Assembly: GCA_964036195.1 (NCBI GenBank)
Contig: CAXIWS010000864.1
Span: 1 to 64,000, forward strand
DNA length: 64,000 nt
Direction of reading: 5' to 3'
Source of the DNA: Sphaerolaimus hirsutus
Lineage: Eukaryota; Nematoda; Chromadorea; Monhysterida; Sphaerolaimidae
Positions within the stretch are counted from its first letter, which is position 1. Each line of letters begins with the position of its first letter. Positions 1-11,243 of the stretch are shown in pieces. A program made the translations under genes and the position numbers. A model generated the notes under the pieces. The model worked only from the letters and a program-made list of their open reading frames with translations. It did no database searches and was not told the DNA's origin.

Positions 1-362
1 CATTTTCCTGGCATTCACAGTTGTTCATAAAGGTCTCAAAACACTGTTGGTTGCCAGAAAAGTTGCATAAAATTGACACTGGGGGTTTGCATCCACTTTT
101 TTGCACGCAAAAACGTCATTATTTCACTTTTTATAATGTCCACTTATTTTTCCGGGATCGGGATCCCGGACTTGGGAGTTTCTCGGGATCGGGATCGGGA
201 TTTGAAAATTTTCGGGATCGGGATCGGGATTGGTATTTTTTGATTTCGGGATCGGGATCGGGATCGGGATTGGGGTTTCGGGATCGGGATCGGGATCGGG
301 ACTGGTAAATCCCGGAATTTCACGGGATCCGGGATCGGGATCGGGATCCCGTTTGAACCCTA
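1..362. mobile_element. hAT-like miniature transposon with GGGATC array, cut by window start
   Basis: The right part of a non-autonomous element ending in ATCCCGTTTGAACCCTA, the terminus also found at 3280, 18019 and 20910. The interior is a degenerate array of GGGATC hexamers interrupted by short AT-rich spacers. The left end lies outside the window, so no target-site duplication can be checked here. The open frame running through it is an artefact of the hexamer (RDRDRD/GSGSGS). Confidence 0.75.
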
Positions 363-2792
363 GTAAGCACTAGGTATTTTGCAAAATTTTTGCGCGCAAG
401 CGCGCAATTTCACACACAAATTGACATTGGTGGTTGTTTTCATTGGTTTTGTTGCATTTTTAGTATCAAAACATCCAGTTCTATGTGCTACCATGGGTGA
501 ATAAGCCGACATATGTTGCTGTAATATATAATATTGAGGTAATGTGCTTCCATGTACCTCCACAGTGTGTAACTTCACTCCCAAAGTAACAACCTCCTTT
601 TATAACCTTGTTTGATCACCATTCCGTGCCAAACTTTACCTGAAGTCACGAACATTCAACTATAAGGCGATATACGAACGACATGTCAACGAAAAATGGA
701 TATTTTTGACACAAATCACCACTTATAATGCTATCCCATGGCTCCACAGCCATCATATGGTCATATTTAACATCACAGAGTATTGCCAGTGTCTGATATA
801 CCTATATATGTTGACACTAGGTCATATCTGGGAGCTTTTAAAAAAAAACGTTTTTTTTTAAAAAAAACGTGTTTTTTTTAAAAACATCGAGTTAAAAAAA
901 AACGTTTTTTTTCCAACCCTACTGAGTAGGGTTGGCACTTGATTTTTTTTGCAAGTCTGATTTTTTTATTATCAAAGGGTGGAAACTGATTTTAATTTTT
1001 TTAAATCAAAAGTCAAAATTTCACTATGTAGACTTGCACTAGGTATTTTGCAGTTTTTTGCGCGCAAGCGTGCAATTTCTCATACATGTTACCATTTGTG
1101 GTGTTTTCATGGGTTTTGGGACATTTTTAGTGTAAAATCTTCCATTTATTCATGTTACCATGCAATAATGGCCCTACACACACTAGTTTTGACCGTGACT
1201 GATGTGAAAACTGAAATGGCGACATGGCGACATCCAGCCTACTCATTTTGTATGCTTTGTGTTTAAGTTTTCAAATTTTCAAAGTTAAACTATCATTTAT
1301 TTAAACTCAAATTTAAATAAAATCAAATCATTCAACCATGATTTTTAAATTGCATTAGAAAAAATTTCAGTTTTCACACGAAGTCATGGTGAAAACTAGT
1401 ATGTGTAGGCACAATAAGCCGTGATATGATAGTGTAGTATATAATATCTAACCAATGTGCTCCAACATACTTCTACAGTGTGTAACATCACTGTCAATGT
1501 ATTAGCCTTCTTTTACAACCTTATTTAAGCACTATTCCATGCTGAACTTCACTTGAAGTCACGAACGTTTGACAAAAGGCGATATATGTAATAAGTCAAC
1601 GTAAAATGGATATTTTTGACAGAAATCACTGCTTATAATGCTATCCCATTACTCCAGTCATAATATCACCACAAGAGACATAACAATACATTGTCTGACA
1701 GAAGTTCTCAGATTGAATGTTAAAAACAGTGTCTTCCGGTATAAACATCTAAAAGAACTTGCTTTTACATATTCTATGAAAAAATATATTCACTTTTGCA
1801 AGTATTCTTACCCACTTTAATAAAATGTGCCGTACTCGGGGGGGGGGGGGGGTAAGAATAAATTTGACATATTCACATACTTTGAAAAAAACTTAGTAAT
1901 TTTAACAACTCCGACACAGAGGTGCGAGCGATAACAAGCAGACAACAGTTGCACAGCAATCGGTCAATTCTATGGCTGCGCTATCTACAATCGTGATCTT
2001 GACCAAGTATGTGACGCACGGAAACAAAATCTGTCTTTGGTTCATGTTTACACAAACACAAACCAAAAAAAATTCAGGCCATTCCGTGTTTGTTTTTTCA
2101 ACTGTTGTTTTTAGAAAAGAGCGTTTTTCAAATCAGCTGAAATTTCCAGTGGGTACTTATTCAACCCCACTTCTTTTCAAAAACAACGTCTTTTTCCACC
2201 CCTACACCCTGCACCAATTTTCTCATCACTTTCACACAATTTCAACAGACAATTTGATTTGCGGAGATCTCATTTAGATGGGAGGGAATGGACTGGCACT
2301 CTGGCTGCCGTTTTGGGTTGACTATGGTTAAAAAAGAAACAAAAAATTGGCCAAAAATAGTAAAATCGCGTGGTTAGAGCAAACAAAAATACTGCAGTAA
2401 CTTAACAGATTGCACGCGTGCTTCACGCTTGAAGCGTGCCAGCGATATTAAACGCATGCGATTTTTATTAAAAAAATGAAAAGAATGACAAGAGGAAGGG
2501 GGAAAACAAAATTCATTGCTGTTATAATGTTAAACGTTGACATATTCACAACCATCATTTCACAGTAATCGGGTGCTTTAATTATCATTGGCACGCTTCC
2601 AACGTGAGATACAAATAATCGCGCGTGCATCAAGAACCGGATTGGCCACGCGCAAACATAAACAGTCAAAAACGAACACATGACTGCCAAGTAAAAGCAA
2701 CACGCAAATTGGCACACCCCAGGCTCAATCAGGACGTAAGGCGCACCTAAGGCGCATCGTAACTACAAACCCTCGTGTAGGGCACCTCACAC
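363..2792. repeat. Gene-free stretch with two direct copies of a dispersed repeat
   Basis: No convincing gene was seen. Positions 367-746 and about 1027-1650 are diverged direct copies of one repeat. It starts with CACTAGGTATTTTGCA and a GCGCGCAAGCGCGC palindrome and ends near AATGCTATCCCAT. A third copy lies inverted at about 5388-6212. Also present are a poly-A/poly-T rich patch at 838-912 and a G run at 1839-1852. The rest is unassigned AT-rich sequence. Confidence 0.55.
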
Positions 2793-3280
2793 TAGGGTTC
2801 AAACGGGATTGACTTTTCAGTATCGGGATCGGGATCGGGATTGGTATTTTGAGATTTCGGGATCGGGATCGGCCGGGATTGGGGTCACGGGATCGGGATT
2901 GGGGTCTAGGGATAGAGATTTTGTCACTGTTCTGGCATTCACAGTTGTTCATAAAGGTCTCAAAACACTGTTGGATGCCAGAAAAGTGACATAAAATGGA
3001 TGCTGGGGGCTTGCGTTCACATTTTTGCACGCAAAATTGTCATTTTTTCACTTTTTATAATTTCCACTATTTTTTCCGGGATCGGGATCCCGGACTTGGG
3101 AGATTCACGGGATCGGGATCGGGATTTGAAAGTTTTCGGGATCGGGATCGGGATTGTTATTTTTGGATTTCGGGATTGGGATCGGGATTGGGGTTTCGGG
3201 ATCGGGATCGGGACTGCTAAATCCCGGAATTTCACGGGATCCGGGATGGGGATCGGGATCGGGATCCCGTTTGAACCCTA
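2793..3280. mobile_element. hAT-like miniature transposon (family A), 488 bp, complete
   Basis: The ends are TAGGGTTCAAACGGGAT and its inverted copy. The element is flanked by a perfect 8-bp duplication CCTCACAC at 2785-2792 and 3281-3288. An 8-bp TSD with a TAGGG-type terminus is the hAT signature. The inside is filled with GGGATC hexamers and holds no transposase, so it must be mobilised in trans. Confidence 0.9.
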
Positions 3281-3304
3281 CCTCACACCCTAATTGATTT
3301 TGGG

Positions 3305-3540
3305 CTAGCAAAAAAGGCGGCACGAGCAGTCACACTGACCATTAGCCACAGAGTGCTGCGGCTGTGGCTGCTGCTGCGGCTGCGTCGTGCCGCCGGCCGC
3401 CCCGTTCAGGTCGGAAGTCGTGTTGCGGAAGAACTCGTCGCGCTTGTTCGCGCGCCCGCTGGACATCTGCGCGTGGACTGGCGTTGAACAGTTGCGCACA
3501 GGGCACGCGAACACGTGTTGGGTGCCAAGGGCGTGCGCTG
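3305..3540 (-). CDS. GC-rich internal exon of an unidentified gene
   Basis: A GC-rich island in AT-rich DNA. On the minus strand one frame has mostly G or C in third positions and reads through a short Cys pair region (CPVRNC) into a Gln/Pro-rich tract (about residues 50-60 of the exon). A candidate acceptor CCAG lies near 3540 and a candidate donor AATG|GTCAGT near 3325. It lies downstream of, and on the same strand as, the start exon at 4330-4504, so the two are probably parts of one gene. I do not recognise the protein. Frame choice rests on codon use only. Confidence 0.45.
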
Positions 3541-3891
3541 GACATTTCGAGCACCAATGTAATATTTGATTGAATTACTACAATATTTGTAGCAATTCAA
3601 TCAAATACTACACCAAGAAAACCGACAAACGGCACGCTTATGTCTGAAGGCGATATTGACATTGCTTTTGAACATTCCATTCTTTCGGTTTTTATTTTTG
3701 TCATAATTTCGATTATTACTGACTATGTTTGAACACATTGACGTCTACCATAACGGATTATTCTTGATCTGTCAAACCCAGTTGACAGACTCCGCATTCC
3801 AGTCAACTCAAATGTATTAAAAACAGAAACATCAACATTGAAGTTTCCCGTCGTCAACTACAACAGTGTGCGTCTCCAAGTCGACAGGGCT
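3541..3891. other. Presumed intron or intergenic DNA
   Basis: AT-rich sequence without a convincing gene. A short palindrome lies at about 3562-3612 (AATATTTGATTGAATTACTA and its inverse). The last 60 bases before 3891 continue the GC-richer minus-strand coding look of the neighbouring exon, with a frame reading VDLETHTVVVDDGK. That may be the remainder of the exon split by the transposon at 3900. Confidence 0.35.
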
Positions 3892-3899
3892 CCCCAATG

Positions 3900-4329
3900 C
3901 AAGGACGTAGCCAGGGGGGGGCGGGGGGGGGCGGCCGCCCCCCCCCTTCCCGGGCCGGACCAAAAAATGTGCCAGAAATGGCACTTTCAGACAACGATTT
4001 TGTCGACAGTTTGAAAAATTTTTGCGCGCAAGAGCGCATTCTCCCTTCACAACATGTCTTTTTGGCTGACCGGTCTCCGCGGCCTAAAAGCCAGTGAAAA
4101 TGGACTAATTTCTGCCCATGTCGCTGTATATGCCTGTAAAATACAGACGTATACTGCTGTTTTGGCGCCAATGCCAACGCCAGTGGCGCCTACGAATGGC
4201 GCCAGCGCCATGGCGCCATTCCCCTACAACAGGGGTAAAATTTTAGAGGGGGGGGGCGCCGCCCCCCCCGTTCGCCGGGCTCCGTATACAATCCGCCCCC
4301 CCCGCTCAAAAATCCTGGCTACGTCCCTG
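3900..4329. mobile_element. hAT-like miniature transposon (family B), 430 bp
   Basis: Ends CAAGGACGTAGCC and GGCTACGTCCCTG are inverted copies. A perfect 8-bp TSD CCCCAATG lies at 3892-3899 and 4330-4337. The interior has long G and C runs near both ends, GCGCGCAAGAGCGC, and GGCGCCATGGCGCC-like palindromes. There is no transposase. It has landed in or right beside the coding exon at 4330-4504. Confidence 0.9.
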
Positions 4330-4504
4330 CCCCAATGGGCAGGGTCACAACGACATAGGTCACCATTTGCGCGTCGCCGCCGGCGGGCGAGATGGACTGC
4401 GCGCGGACGTACTCCGCCGACGTGAAGTTGCTGCCCGACGAGCCGAGCTGCGGCTTGGCGGCGATGTGCGGCGGGGGCGCGCGGAACGGCGCCGGGTAGG
4501 ACAT
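4330..4504 (-). CDS. GC-rich start exon of an unidentified gene, interrupted by a transposon
   Basis: The minus-strand frame starts at ATG 4502-4504 and reads about 58 codons with nearly all third positions G or C, beginning MSYPAPFRAPPPH. The Pro-rich N terminus is followed by a hydrophobic stretch MVTYVVVTLPIG that runs straight into the hAT-like element at 3900-4329. Coding-like sequence resumes on the other side of the element (about 3837-3891) in a different frame. The gene may be disrupted, or the element may be removed with an intron. I do not recognise the family. The strong GC3 bias is unlike the genes at 46-64 kb and suggests an ordinary host gene. Confidence 0.5.
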
Positions 4505-4905
4505 CGTGATTTAAGGTATTTGGGCACTTTTAGACGGCTGGATTTGGGCTGCAGTTGCCAGAGCCTAATAAATAATGGTTTTGTGGTAGATTCGGCATTG
4601 GAAGCGGGCTGGAAATTTGTGTGGAATTTTTAAAGCGTTTAAGCTGCAGTCTTAACTGAAAACTAATGTGAAAAGTGAAAACTTTAACACTGGCATCGCG
4701 AATGCTTGAAGCAAACTTATGCATTTTAAACTGATCATACCTATGCGTAGGGGTGGCCGAAAAGTTTTTTTCAACGACAGGGTTTTTTTAATTTAAAAAA
4801 AACGTTTTTTTTCAAAAACAGGGTTTTATTTTCAATCAAAACCGTTTTTTTCAAAAGCTCCCAGATATGGTTATGAGTCAACATATACAGGTATATCCAA
4901 CAGGT
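4505..4905. other. No gene seen
   Basis: AT-rich sequence with a homopolymer patch (TTTTTT/AAAAAA alternation) at 4765-4855. It would be the upstream region of the minus-strand start exon at 4330-4504. No promoter motif stood out. Confidence 0.4.
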
Positions 4906-5357
4906 CAAGGACGTACGCAGGGGGTGGGGGGCGAGGGGGGCGGCCGCCCCCCCCCCCCGTTCCCGGGCCGGACAGAAAAATTTGCCAGAAATGGCACTTT
5001 TCTGAGGCGAACTTGTAGGCACTTTAAAAAAATTTTTGCGCGCAACCGCGCAAATCCCCACCCCATTCTTTAAGATGTCTTTTCAAGCGTCAAATTGCAC
5101 TAGAAAAGTGTCAAAGAGTGCCGAAAGCGAACCTAGTACCATATATAGGTATAAAAAGATACCTATATGGTAGACGTTGGCGCCAACGCCAACGCCAATA
5201 CTGCCATGGCGCTGGCGCCTACAAATGGCGCCAGCGCCATGGCTCTATTCCTTTACTATAGGGCAAAATTTTAGGGGGGGGCGCCGCCCCCCCCCCCGTT
5301 CGCCGGGCTCCGTATACAATCCGCCCCCCCCGCTCAAAAATCCTGCGTACGTCCCTG
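4906..5357. mobile_element. hAT-like miniature transposon (family B), 452 bp
   Basis: Termini CAAGGACGTACGC and GCGTACGTCCCTG. The flanking 8-mers CAACAGGT (4898-4905) and CGACAGGT (5358-5365) differ at one position, so this insertion is older than the one at 3900. It has the same internal G/C runs and GGCGCCA palindromes. Confidence 0.85.
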
Positions 5358-5387
5358 CGACAGGTGACAGTACTTTGTGGTGTTATA

Positions 5388-6212
5388 TTTAGCCATGGGA
5401 TATCATTATACCGTATTGGCTTGTTTTGAGTGCCATGCTTGAATTGAGTGCCATGCTCGAATACAGTGCCACGGTAACTACCTTATGAAACAATACAGTG
5501 CCATGCTTGAATTGAGTGCCCCCCACACCTAAGTAATAGAAGCAAACATGACGCGGGAAACGCAGTACGTTCAAAAACGTTACTGCATGCGAGTGGCTTC
5601 TGTTCTGTCGCTTCTGTTGTTAACAAATCCAGTCGTTGTTGCATCTAATTGACGCAGCTGTTGCAATTGCACCATAATCACGCAGATGGAATCGATATAC
5701 GTACCAAAATATGTATATCGATGTCTATAATGGAATTGAAATGCCTTACCAAATAATACAGTACCATGCTCGAATTGAGTGCCATGCTCGAATTGAGTGC
5801 CACTGTATGGATGTTGTGAAAAAATACAGTGCCCGGGGTTCAAAACAAGCCAATACGGTAAGTGGTGATTTCTGTCAAAAATATCCCCTTTATGTCGACT
5901 TATTACATATATCGGCTTTTGTCAAACATTAGTGAATTCAAGTGAAGTTGGCCCTGGAATAGTGTTTAAATTAGGTTACAATAGGAGGCTAATTCATTAG
6001 AAGTGATCTTTCACACTGTACAAGTATATGGAGGCATATTGACTGGATATTACATACTACACTAACATATCACAGCTTATTATGGCACAATAGCATGGAC
6101 AAATGGAAGCTTTTACACTAAAAATGCTGCAAAACCAGTGAAAACAACCACAAAAAGTAATGTGCATGTGAAATTGCGCGCTTGCGCGCAAAAAATTGCA
6201 AAATACCTAGTG
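5388..6212. repeat. Inverted copy of the 367-746 repeat, split by a mariner-like element
   Basis: Reading right to left, this matches the dispersed repeat at 367-746 and 1027-1650. It has the ATGGGATA and CATTATA end near 5396 and the GCGCGCTTGCGCGC palindrome near 6175. The block is interrupted by the element at 5411-5858. Confidence 0.6.
5411..5858. mobile_element. Tc1/mariner-like miniature transposon with TA target duplication
   Basis: Terminal inverted repeats CCGTATTGGCTTGTTTTGA lie at both ends, and TA dinucleotides at 5409-5410 and 5859-5860 are the duplicated target. The interior contains several copies of a GAGTGCCATGCTCGAAT unit and no transposase. The host sequence on either side is the interrupted dispersed repeat, which confirms the exact insertion point. 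Confidence 0.8.
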
Positions 6213-6796
6213 CTTAGTACAAAAAATTTCGGTCAAGGTTTTTTTAAACGGTTTCAAAGGTCGGGTTTTTTAAATAAAACGTTTTTTATTTTTAAAAAAA
6301 CCTTTGAAAGAAAACCTTGGCCATCCCTACCTATGCGCGTGAAAAAAACACATTTCAGTCAAGAATGCTGCTGTAAGTGATCAGGTTTTTATAAGATATA
6401 ATAGATAGATAAATGATTCATCATGAATCATTGATAGATTATTGGCCTTTGAATCACTAGATATTATTATTTTGCGCAGTTGGGGGTATTGGCGCTCCAC
6501 ACGGTGGTCGACGCTACTTTTTAGAAGTCGATTGAGTCAACTCAGCGTCAACTGTTTTTTTCTGAGTTGACCCCGGAACCAATTTAGTTGAAATCGTGCG
6601 TACTTTTTTTGCATCAACTGAAAAATTTGGATGACAGCGATTTTTTAACGTATTTCTGCAAACGCAGCTTCAAATGCACTCTTTTCAAATCGCTAGGAAA
6701 TATTTTTGTGTGGACGCTTTTTGGATCACTGGATTGGGCATTCAGTGTTCCGCTTTTTTAGTGAATTTTGCAGCATATTCGGTTGTTGTATCATCT
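6213..6796. other. No gene seen
   Basis: AT-rich sequence with a T/A homopolymer patch near 6240-6310 and a short ATGAATCATT/AATGATTCA inverted pair near 6414-6435. No splice-supported or conserved coding frame was found. Confidence 0.4.
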
Positions 6797-7480
6797 AGGG
6801 TTAGAACAGGATCGACTTTCTCTGGATCGGGATCGCTTTGTTGATTTTCGGGATCGGTTCTTTGGAGTTTTCGGGATCGGAATCGGAATCGCTTCTGAGT
6901 TTTTGCGATCGGGATCGGGATCAGGGACGTATCCAGGATTTTTGAGCGGGGGGGGGCTGCTTGTTTACGGAGGCCGGCGAGGGGGGGGCTCAGACCCCCT
7001 TAAAATTTTAGCTACATTGTGGCGGAATGGCGCTGGCGCCATAAGTAGGCGCCATGCCATGGCGCCATTGGCGTTGGCGTCAGCGCCATGGAACGCTGTA
7101 TACGTATGTAAATATACATACAAAACAGCAAAAACACAACATTGAGTGTACTTACAACGATTTGCGGCCACACGGAGCAAATCGGATGATAATACCTCAT
7201 GTCTGGTGAAGAATGCGCGCTAGCGCGCAAAATTTTTTTACACTGACGTTGAAAAAGTCTAATTTTTCGGTCACTTTCTGGTCTCGCCCCGGGAGGGGGA
7301 GGCGCTGCAGCCCCCCCCTGGATACGGCCCTGATCGGGATTATGGTCCCGAAACCGGGTTCAGGGTTGATTTTTCGAGTATTTAGAATCAGAATCGAGCT
7401 TAAGGTCTCGGGATCGGGATTTTGAATCAAGTTTTCGGGGGGGGGGGCGGATCTGTAATTTCACTTGACAAATTTTTTCG
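6797..7480. mobile_element. Degenerate family A element with a family B element nested at 6922-7332
   Basis: GGATCGGGATC-type hexamers and a TAGGGTTAGAACAGGAT-like left end mark a decayed copy of the GGGATC family. It is split by a family B element, 6922-7332, with CAGGGACGTATCC termini and the 8-mer ATCGGGAT at both sides (6914-6921 and 7333-7340). The right terminus of the outer element is not clear. Confidence 0.65.
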
Positions 7481-7565
7481 GGGTCGTGATTAGAAAAATT
7501 TTATTGGGATCGGATATGGTTTTTGAGGTTTTTTTACCACCGATGTCCCTACCGTACTGTGGTAG

Positions 7566-7720
7566 TACGGTAATACCGTAATTCCGTCTCTGATGCGCAG
7601 GTTTGCAGCAAAATCAGGGAAATGTGCATTTGGATACACATCGAAGTGTATCCAAATGCACATTCCGCTGATGCTGCAAATCCTGCGCATCAAGGGCGGA
7701 TTACGGTATTACCGTACCTT
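7566..7720. repeat. Near-perfect palindrome at outer end of left arm
   Basis: Two arms of about 75 bases around a short loop near 7641 (ACACATCGAAGTGT centre). Each contains TGTGCATTTGGATACAC or its inverse, TGCGCA, and a terminal TACGGTAATACCGTA. It lies within 40 bases of the outer boundary of the giant repeat, and its mirror copy is at 29482-29636. Confidence 0.8.
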
Positions 7721-7739
7721 CACCTTGATGCTCAGGGAG

Positions 7740-8060
7740 CACCAGCTACTGCCGGGTGCGGGTACAAGCCCCCCGGTGCCCGAACCCCAAATTGGGTTGG
7801 GCACCGGTTCCGGCAGCGCCGTATGCCGCACGCAAAGTGCTGGGCGGAGACCCATAGGGCGCTCCGCCCAACAGGCGGCAGCCCGCTCACCGGTATAGTT
7901 CCCAGCAGGCGGGCGAATGAAAAAGCGTATTGTTCAGTGATATAAATAAAAAACGGCTACCAAAATCCTCAACCACCAGAAATCCACAAGAAATGAAAAA
8001 TTCGCACAAAGTTGCGTTTTGAGGGACCAAATGGGGGGATTAAACAAGGGTCTAGGTTGA
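7740..8060. repeat. GC-rich hairpin-forming block, no gene
   Basis: Contains several short inverted pairs, for example GGTGCCCGAACCCC with GGGTTGGGCACC, and GGCGGAGACCC with GGGCGCTCCGCCC. Both forward frames are open here and in the right-arm copy, but neither has a start context or splice signals. I treat them as chance frames in GC-rich structured DNA. Confidence 0.5.
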
Positions 8061-8067
8061 TGAAATT

Positions 8068-8560
8068 TTGCATGTGCCTAGTATTTTTGCAGTACTTGCT
8101 CATGCAACAAGCCGCATGTTTGTACTAGCTTCCATAAATTTTCTAGAAGCTGTGAAGCTACCGGCCTTTTGTAATTTCCGTCATAATTGTCAGTAGTCAT
8201 AAAAAGGTGAATTTTTCGTTTGACAAATGTGGGAGTTTCTTTTGAAGTTACATTCTGAAATTTTGCATGTGCCTAGTACTTTCGCAGTACTTGCTCATGC
8301 AACAAGCCGCATGTTTGTACTAGCTTCCGTAAATTTTCTAGAAGCCGTGAAGCTACCGGCTTTTTTTAATTTCCGTCATAAATGTCAGTTGTCATAAAAA
8401 GGTGAATTTTTCGGTTGACAAATGTGGGAGTTTCTCATGATGTTACATTCTGAAATTTTGCATGTGCCTAGTACATTCGCAGTACTTGCTCATGCAACAA
8501 GCCGCATGTTTGTACTAGCTTCCGTAAATTTTCTAGAAGCCGTGAAGGAAGCTAGCATCT
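8068..8560. repeat. Tandem repeat, about 193 bp x 2.5-3
   Basis: Three copies of a unit containing TTTTGCATGTGCCTAGTA, CTCATGCAACAAGCCGCATG and TTTTCTAGAAGC start near 8068, 8263 and 8455. The right arm has only two copies (about 28840-29135). That copy-number difference helps date divergence of the arms. Confidence 0.8.
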
Positions 8561-9886
8561 TCCGTACAATCGTAAAAAGTACGAAAACCCCAAAAATGAC
8601 TAACCAAGTGCTGTAGCCTACCCGAGCTGCACGCCGTACCCGAGCTGCACGCCGCCTGTGCCTGCATGCATGCCAAAATGAAATAAAATTACAGATTTGT
8701 TGGAATCAGTATGAATTTCGCACATAAGGAAAGGCAATCACGTAAACGTAAACGAAAGTAAACGTTTTCACAAAAATGCGTATTGTTGTTACATTGCAGT
8801 TGACATTGTCAACTTATGTCAACTGAGTTCGTTCATTTCAGCGAAACGATTGAAAGAAGCGTGTCACACATGAAAAATGCGCAAAAAGTGCAAACCCGCA
8901 AAATATATGTTTCATGGTACCATTGAAGAAACAGGCTAAGTATACACGGGCCGGTTTTTACCCAGCTGTATCAAGGTAAATACTTTGATGCGGCCAAATT
9001 TTGATGAATTTCATCTAGCAAAAAAATGGAACGTATTTACCTTGTAACAGTTGGGTAAAAACCACTACACTTTAACAGGTGTTTTTACAAATTTTTACCT
9101 TGTAAAACTTTGTACCGGTAAAATCCACGTCAACTGGACAGTTCTACTTGTTTACAAGGTAAATACAGTGAAAATGTACCTTTACCTACCTGTAGTGTAC
9201 GCACGCAATACCGTAGCTGCACGCTGTACCCGAGCTGCACGAGAAGGCACGATTTTGAACAGAAATGCATGATGTTTTTACGTTGGAGTTGACATTGTCA
9301 ACTCATGTCAACTGAGTTCGCTCATTTCAGCGAAACGATTGAAAGAAGCGTCTCACACATGAAAAATGCGCCAAAAGTGGAAACCCGCAAAATGTATGTT
9401 TCATGTTACCACTGAAGTAACATGCCTTGTATACTTGAATCGGTTTTTACGACCCTCCCTGTATAAAGGTGTACATAGCCAACAAGAAATTGGCAAGGAA
9501 TTGGCAATTTCTTGGAGGGTCCTTTGGGGAACTGGCGCTAATTTATAACCAGTTCACATTGCAGTTGACCAATTTTGTACCCATTCATAAAGTATGAATG
9601 GGTTTTCATACCCATAAGTGGTTTTTACCCAACTGTTACAAGGTAAATATACCTTGCAATAAATAATCGACATTGCGGCAAACACCATAATTTTCTTTTT
9701 GAAGGTGTGCCCCAATTTCGATCTGTACACCTTTATACAGTAGGTCAATAAAACCGATTTGAGTATTGATAGCCTGTTTCTTCAATGCTCACATGAAACA
9801 TACATTTTGCGGGTTTGTACTTAAGTGCTTTGTAAGTGGCTTTTTACCTTGAAAAGGTGTATACCTTGTAACAGTTGTGTAAAAAC

Positions 9887-10136
9887 TAGTGATGTAAAAG
9901 CGCCATGGCGCTGGCGCCTGGCGCTAGCGCCAAAGCAAAAAGCGCCATGGCGAGTTACTCATTAGCAACCATTGCATTGGGATGTGAACTAGTTGAAATT
10001 GGCTGTCGCTGTTAACTAGTGCACTTTATGAGCAGCAAACGTCCAGAAAAGCGTCATGGCGCTTGGCGCTATTTTGCTGTGGCGCCATTGGCGCTTGGCG
10101 CTTGGCGCCAAAAGTCTGGCGCTTTTTACATCACTA
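9887..10136. mobile_element. hAT-like miniature transposon (family C, GCGCCA palindromes)
   Basis: Termini TAGTGATGTAAAAGCGCC and its inverse, with a perfect 8-bp duplication GTAAAAAC at 9879-9886 and 10137-10144. The inside is almost entirely short palindromes of GGCGCCATGGCGCC type. The mirror copy in the right arm (26571-26660, duplication GTTTTTAC) has lost about 160 internal bases. Confidence 0.85.
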
Positions 10137-10410
10137 GTAAAAACTGCTTAGGGGTATGCAAACCCATTCATACAGGTATGAATGGGTAACAAATCATTGA
10201 CCAAGAAGAATCACCTTCAACAGATTCTTGACAATGGTCCTTTCATGTGTGACACATAATTGATACGGGTTTTCCCTACATAAAGTACGAAAACCTCTAA
10301 AATGACTAACCAAGTGCTGTACCCGACCCGAGCTGCACGCCGTACCCGAGCTGCACGCCGTAGCCGAGCTGCACGAGGTAAAAAGTGCTGTTGAATAGTC
10401 ATGTAAAGTG

Positions 10411-10487
10411 TACCTGTTTTTACCCAAATGTTACAAGGTAAATACCTTGAAAAGGTGTTTACCTTGTAACGTTTGGGTAAAAACCGT
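10411..10487. repeat. Foldback unit GGTTTTTACCCAAA...
   Basis: An almost perfect 75-base palindrome. GGTTTTTACCCAAATGTTAC at one end pairs with GTAACGTTTGGGTAAAAACC at the other around a CCTTGAAAAGG centre. Related units recur at about 9036-9190 and 9600-9660 and in the right arm, so this is a family of very short foldback elements. Confidence 0.7.
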
Positions 10488-10639
10488 GTATGGGTATGGC
10501 AAACCATTCATACAAGTATGAATGGATAACAAATCGTTGACAGAATCACCTTCAACAGATTTTTGACAATGGTCCTTTCATGCATGAAACATAATTGATA
10601 TGGGTTTGGGGATATTGATATTGATATGGGTTTGTGTTT

Positions 10640-10862
10640 GGGGTTTGGGTTTGGCGCTTGGCGCTAGAATGCTGTGGCGCCATTGGCGCTTCATATTATC
10701 TCCTTTGGCGCTTGGCGCTAAGGTCCAGAAAAGCGCCATGGCGCTTTTGGCGCTTAACACCATTTTGCTGGGGCGCCATTGACGCTTGGCGCCGGGGTCA
10801 GAAAAGTGCCATGGCACTTTTGTCGCTTGGCGCAAAAAGTCTGGCGCATTTTACATCACTAG
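10640..10862. mobile_element. Second family C element, degenerate
   Basis: Dense GGCGCTTGGCGC and GCCATGGCGC palindromes ending in TTTTACATCACTAGT, the inverted terminus of family C. The left terminus is unclear, merging into a GGGTTTGTGTTTGGGGTTTGG low-complexity run. The mirror copy is at about 25835-26060. Confidence 0.6.
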
Positions 10863-11243
10863 TCAAGTGATTCCATCAGAATCCATCGTTACCCGCCAAG
10901 GTAACGTTTCAATGAGGCATTGCTTACAGCCAATAACTTGCTCTTATGTGATACTTTATGTATAGATGAATATTTATTTATTTATTATATATTTTTTTAT
11001 TTCGGCACTCAAGGTATCTTTTGGAGGGGGTTTTCCATTGGAAAACCCCTAAAAACCCCACATTTTCAAGTACACAATGTGGTTTCAACTACTTATTATT
11101 TCCTTTTTGCAACATGATGACATGATGACATCATGGATAAAGAATGTCCTTGTTGAAAATGAAGCAATGCACAGAAACGCCACAACAGAGTAAGTCAGTG
11201 TTGGAACACAATGACAACGGTTTCCATATTGTGTACTAGATAC

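Noticed and set aside
21..308. Open frames through GGGATC arrays (also at 2809-3323, 17625-18020 and 20284-20904)
   Set aside because: A hexamer has no stop in most frames, so RDRDRD, GSGSGS and PIPIPI frames are automatic. They lie inside transposons with TSDs and lack start or splice support.
7593..7945. Two forward frames near the outer ends of the arms
   Set aside because: Both frames are open in both arms only because the DNA is GC-rich and structured. They share no start context, splice signals or recognisable protein features.
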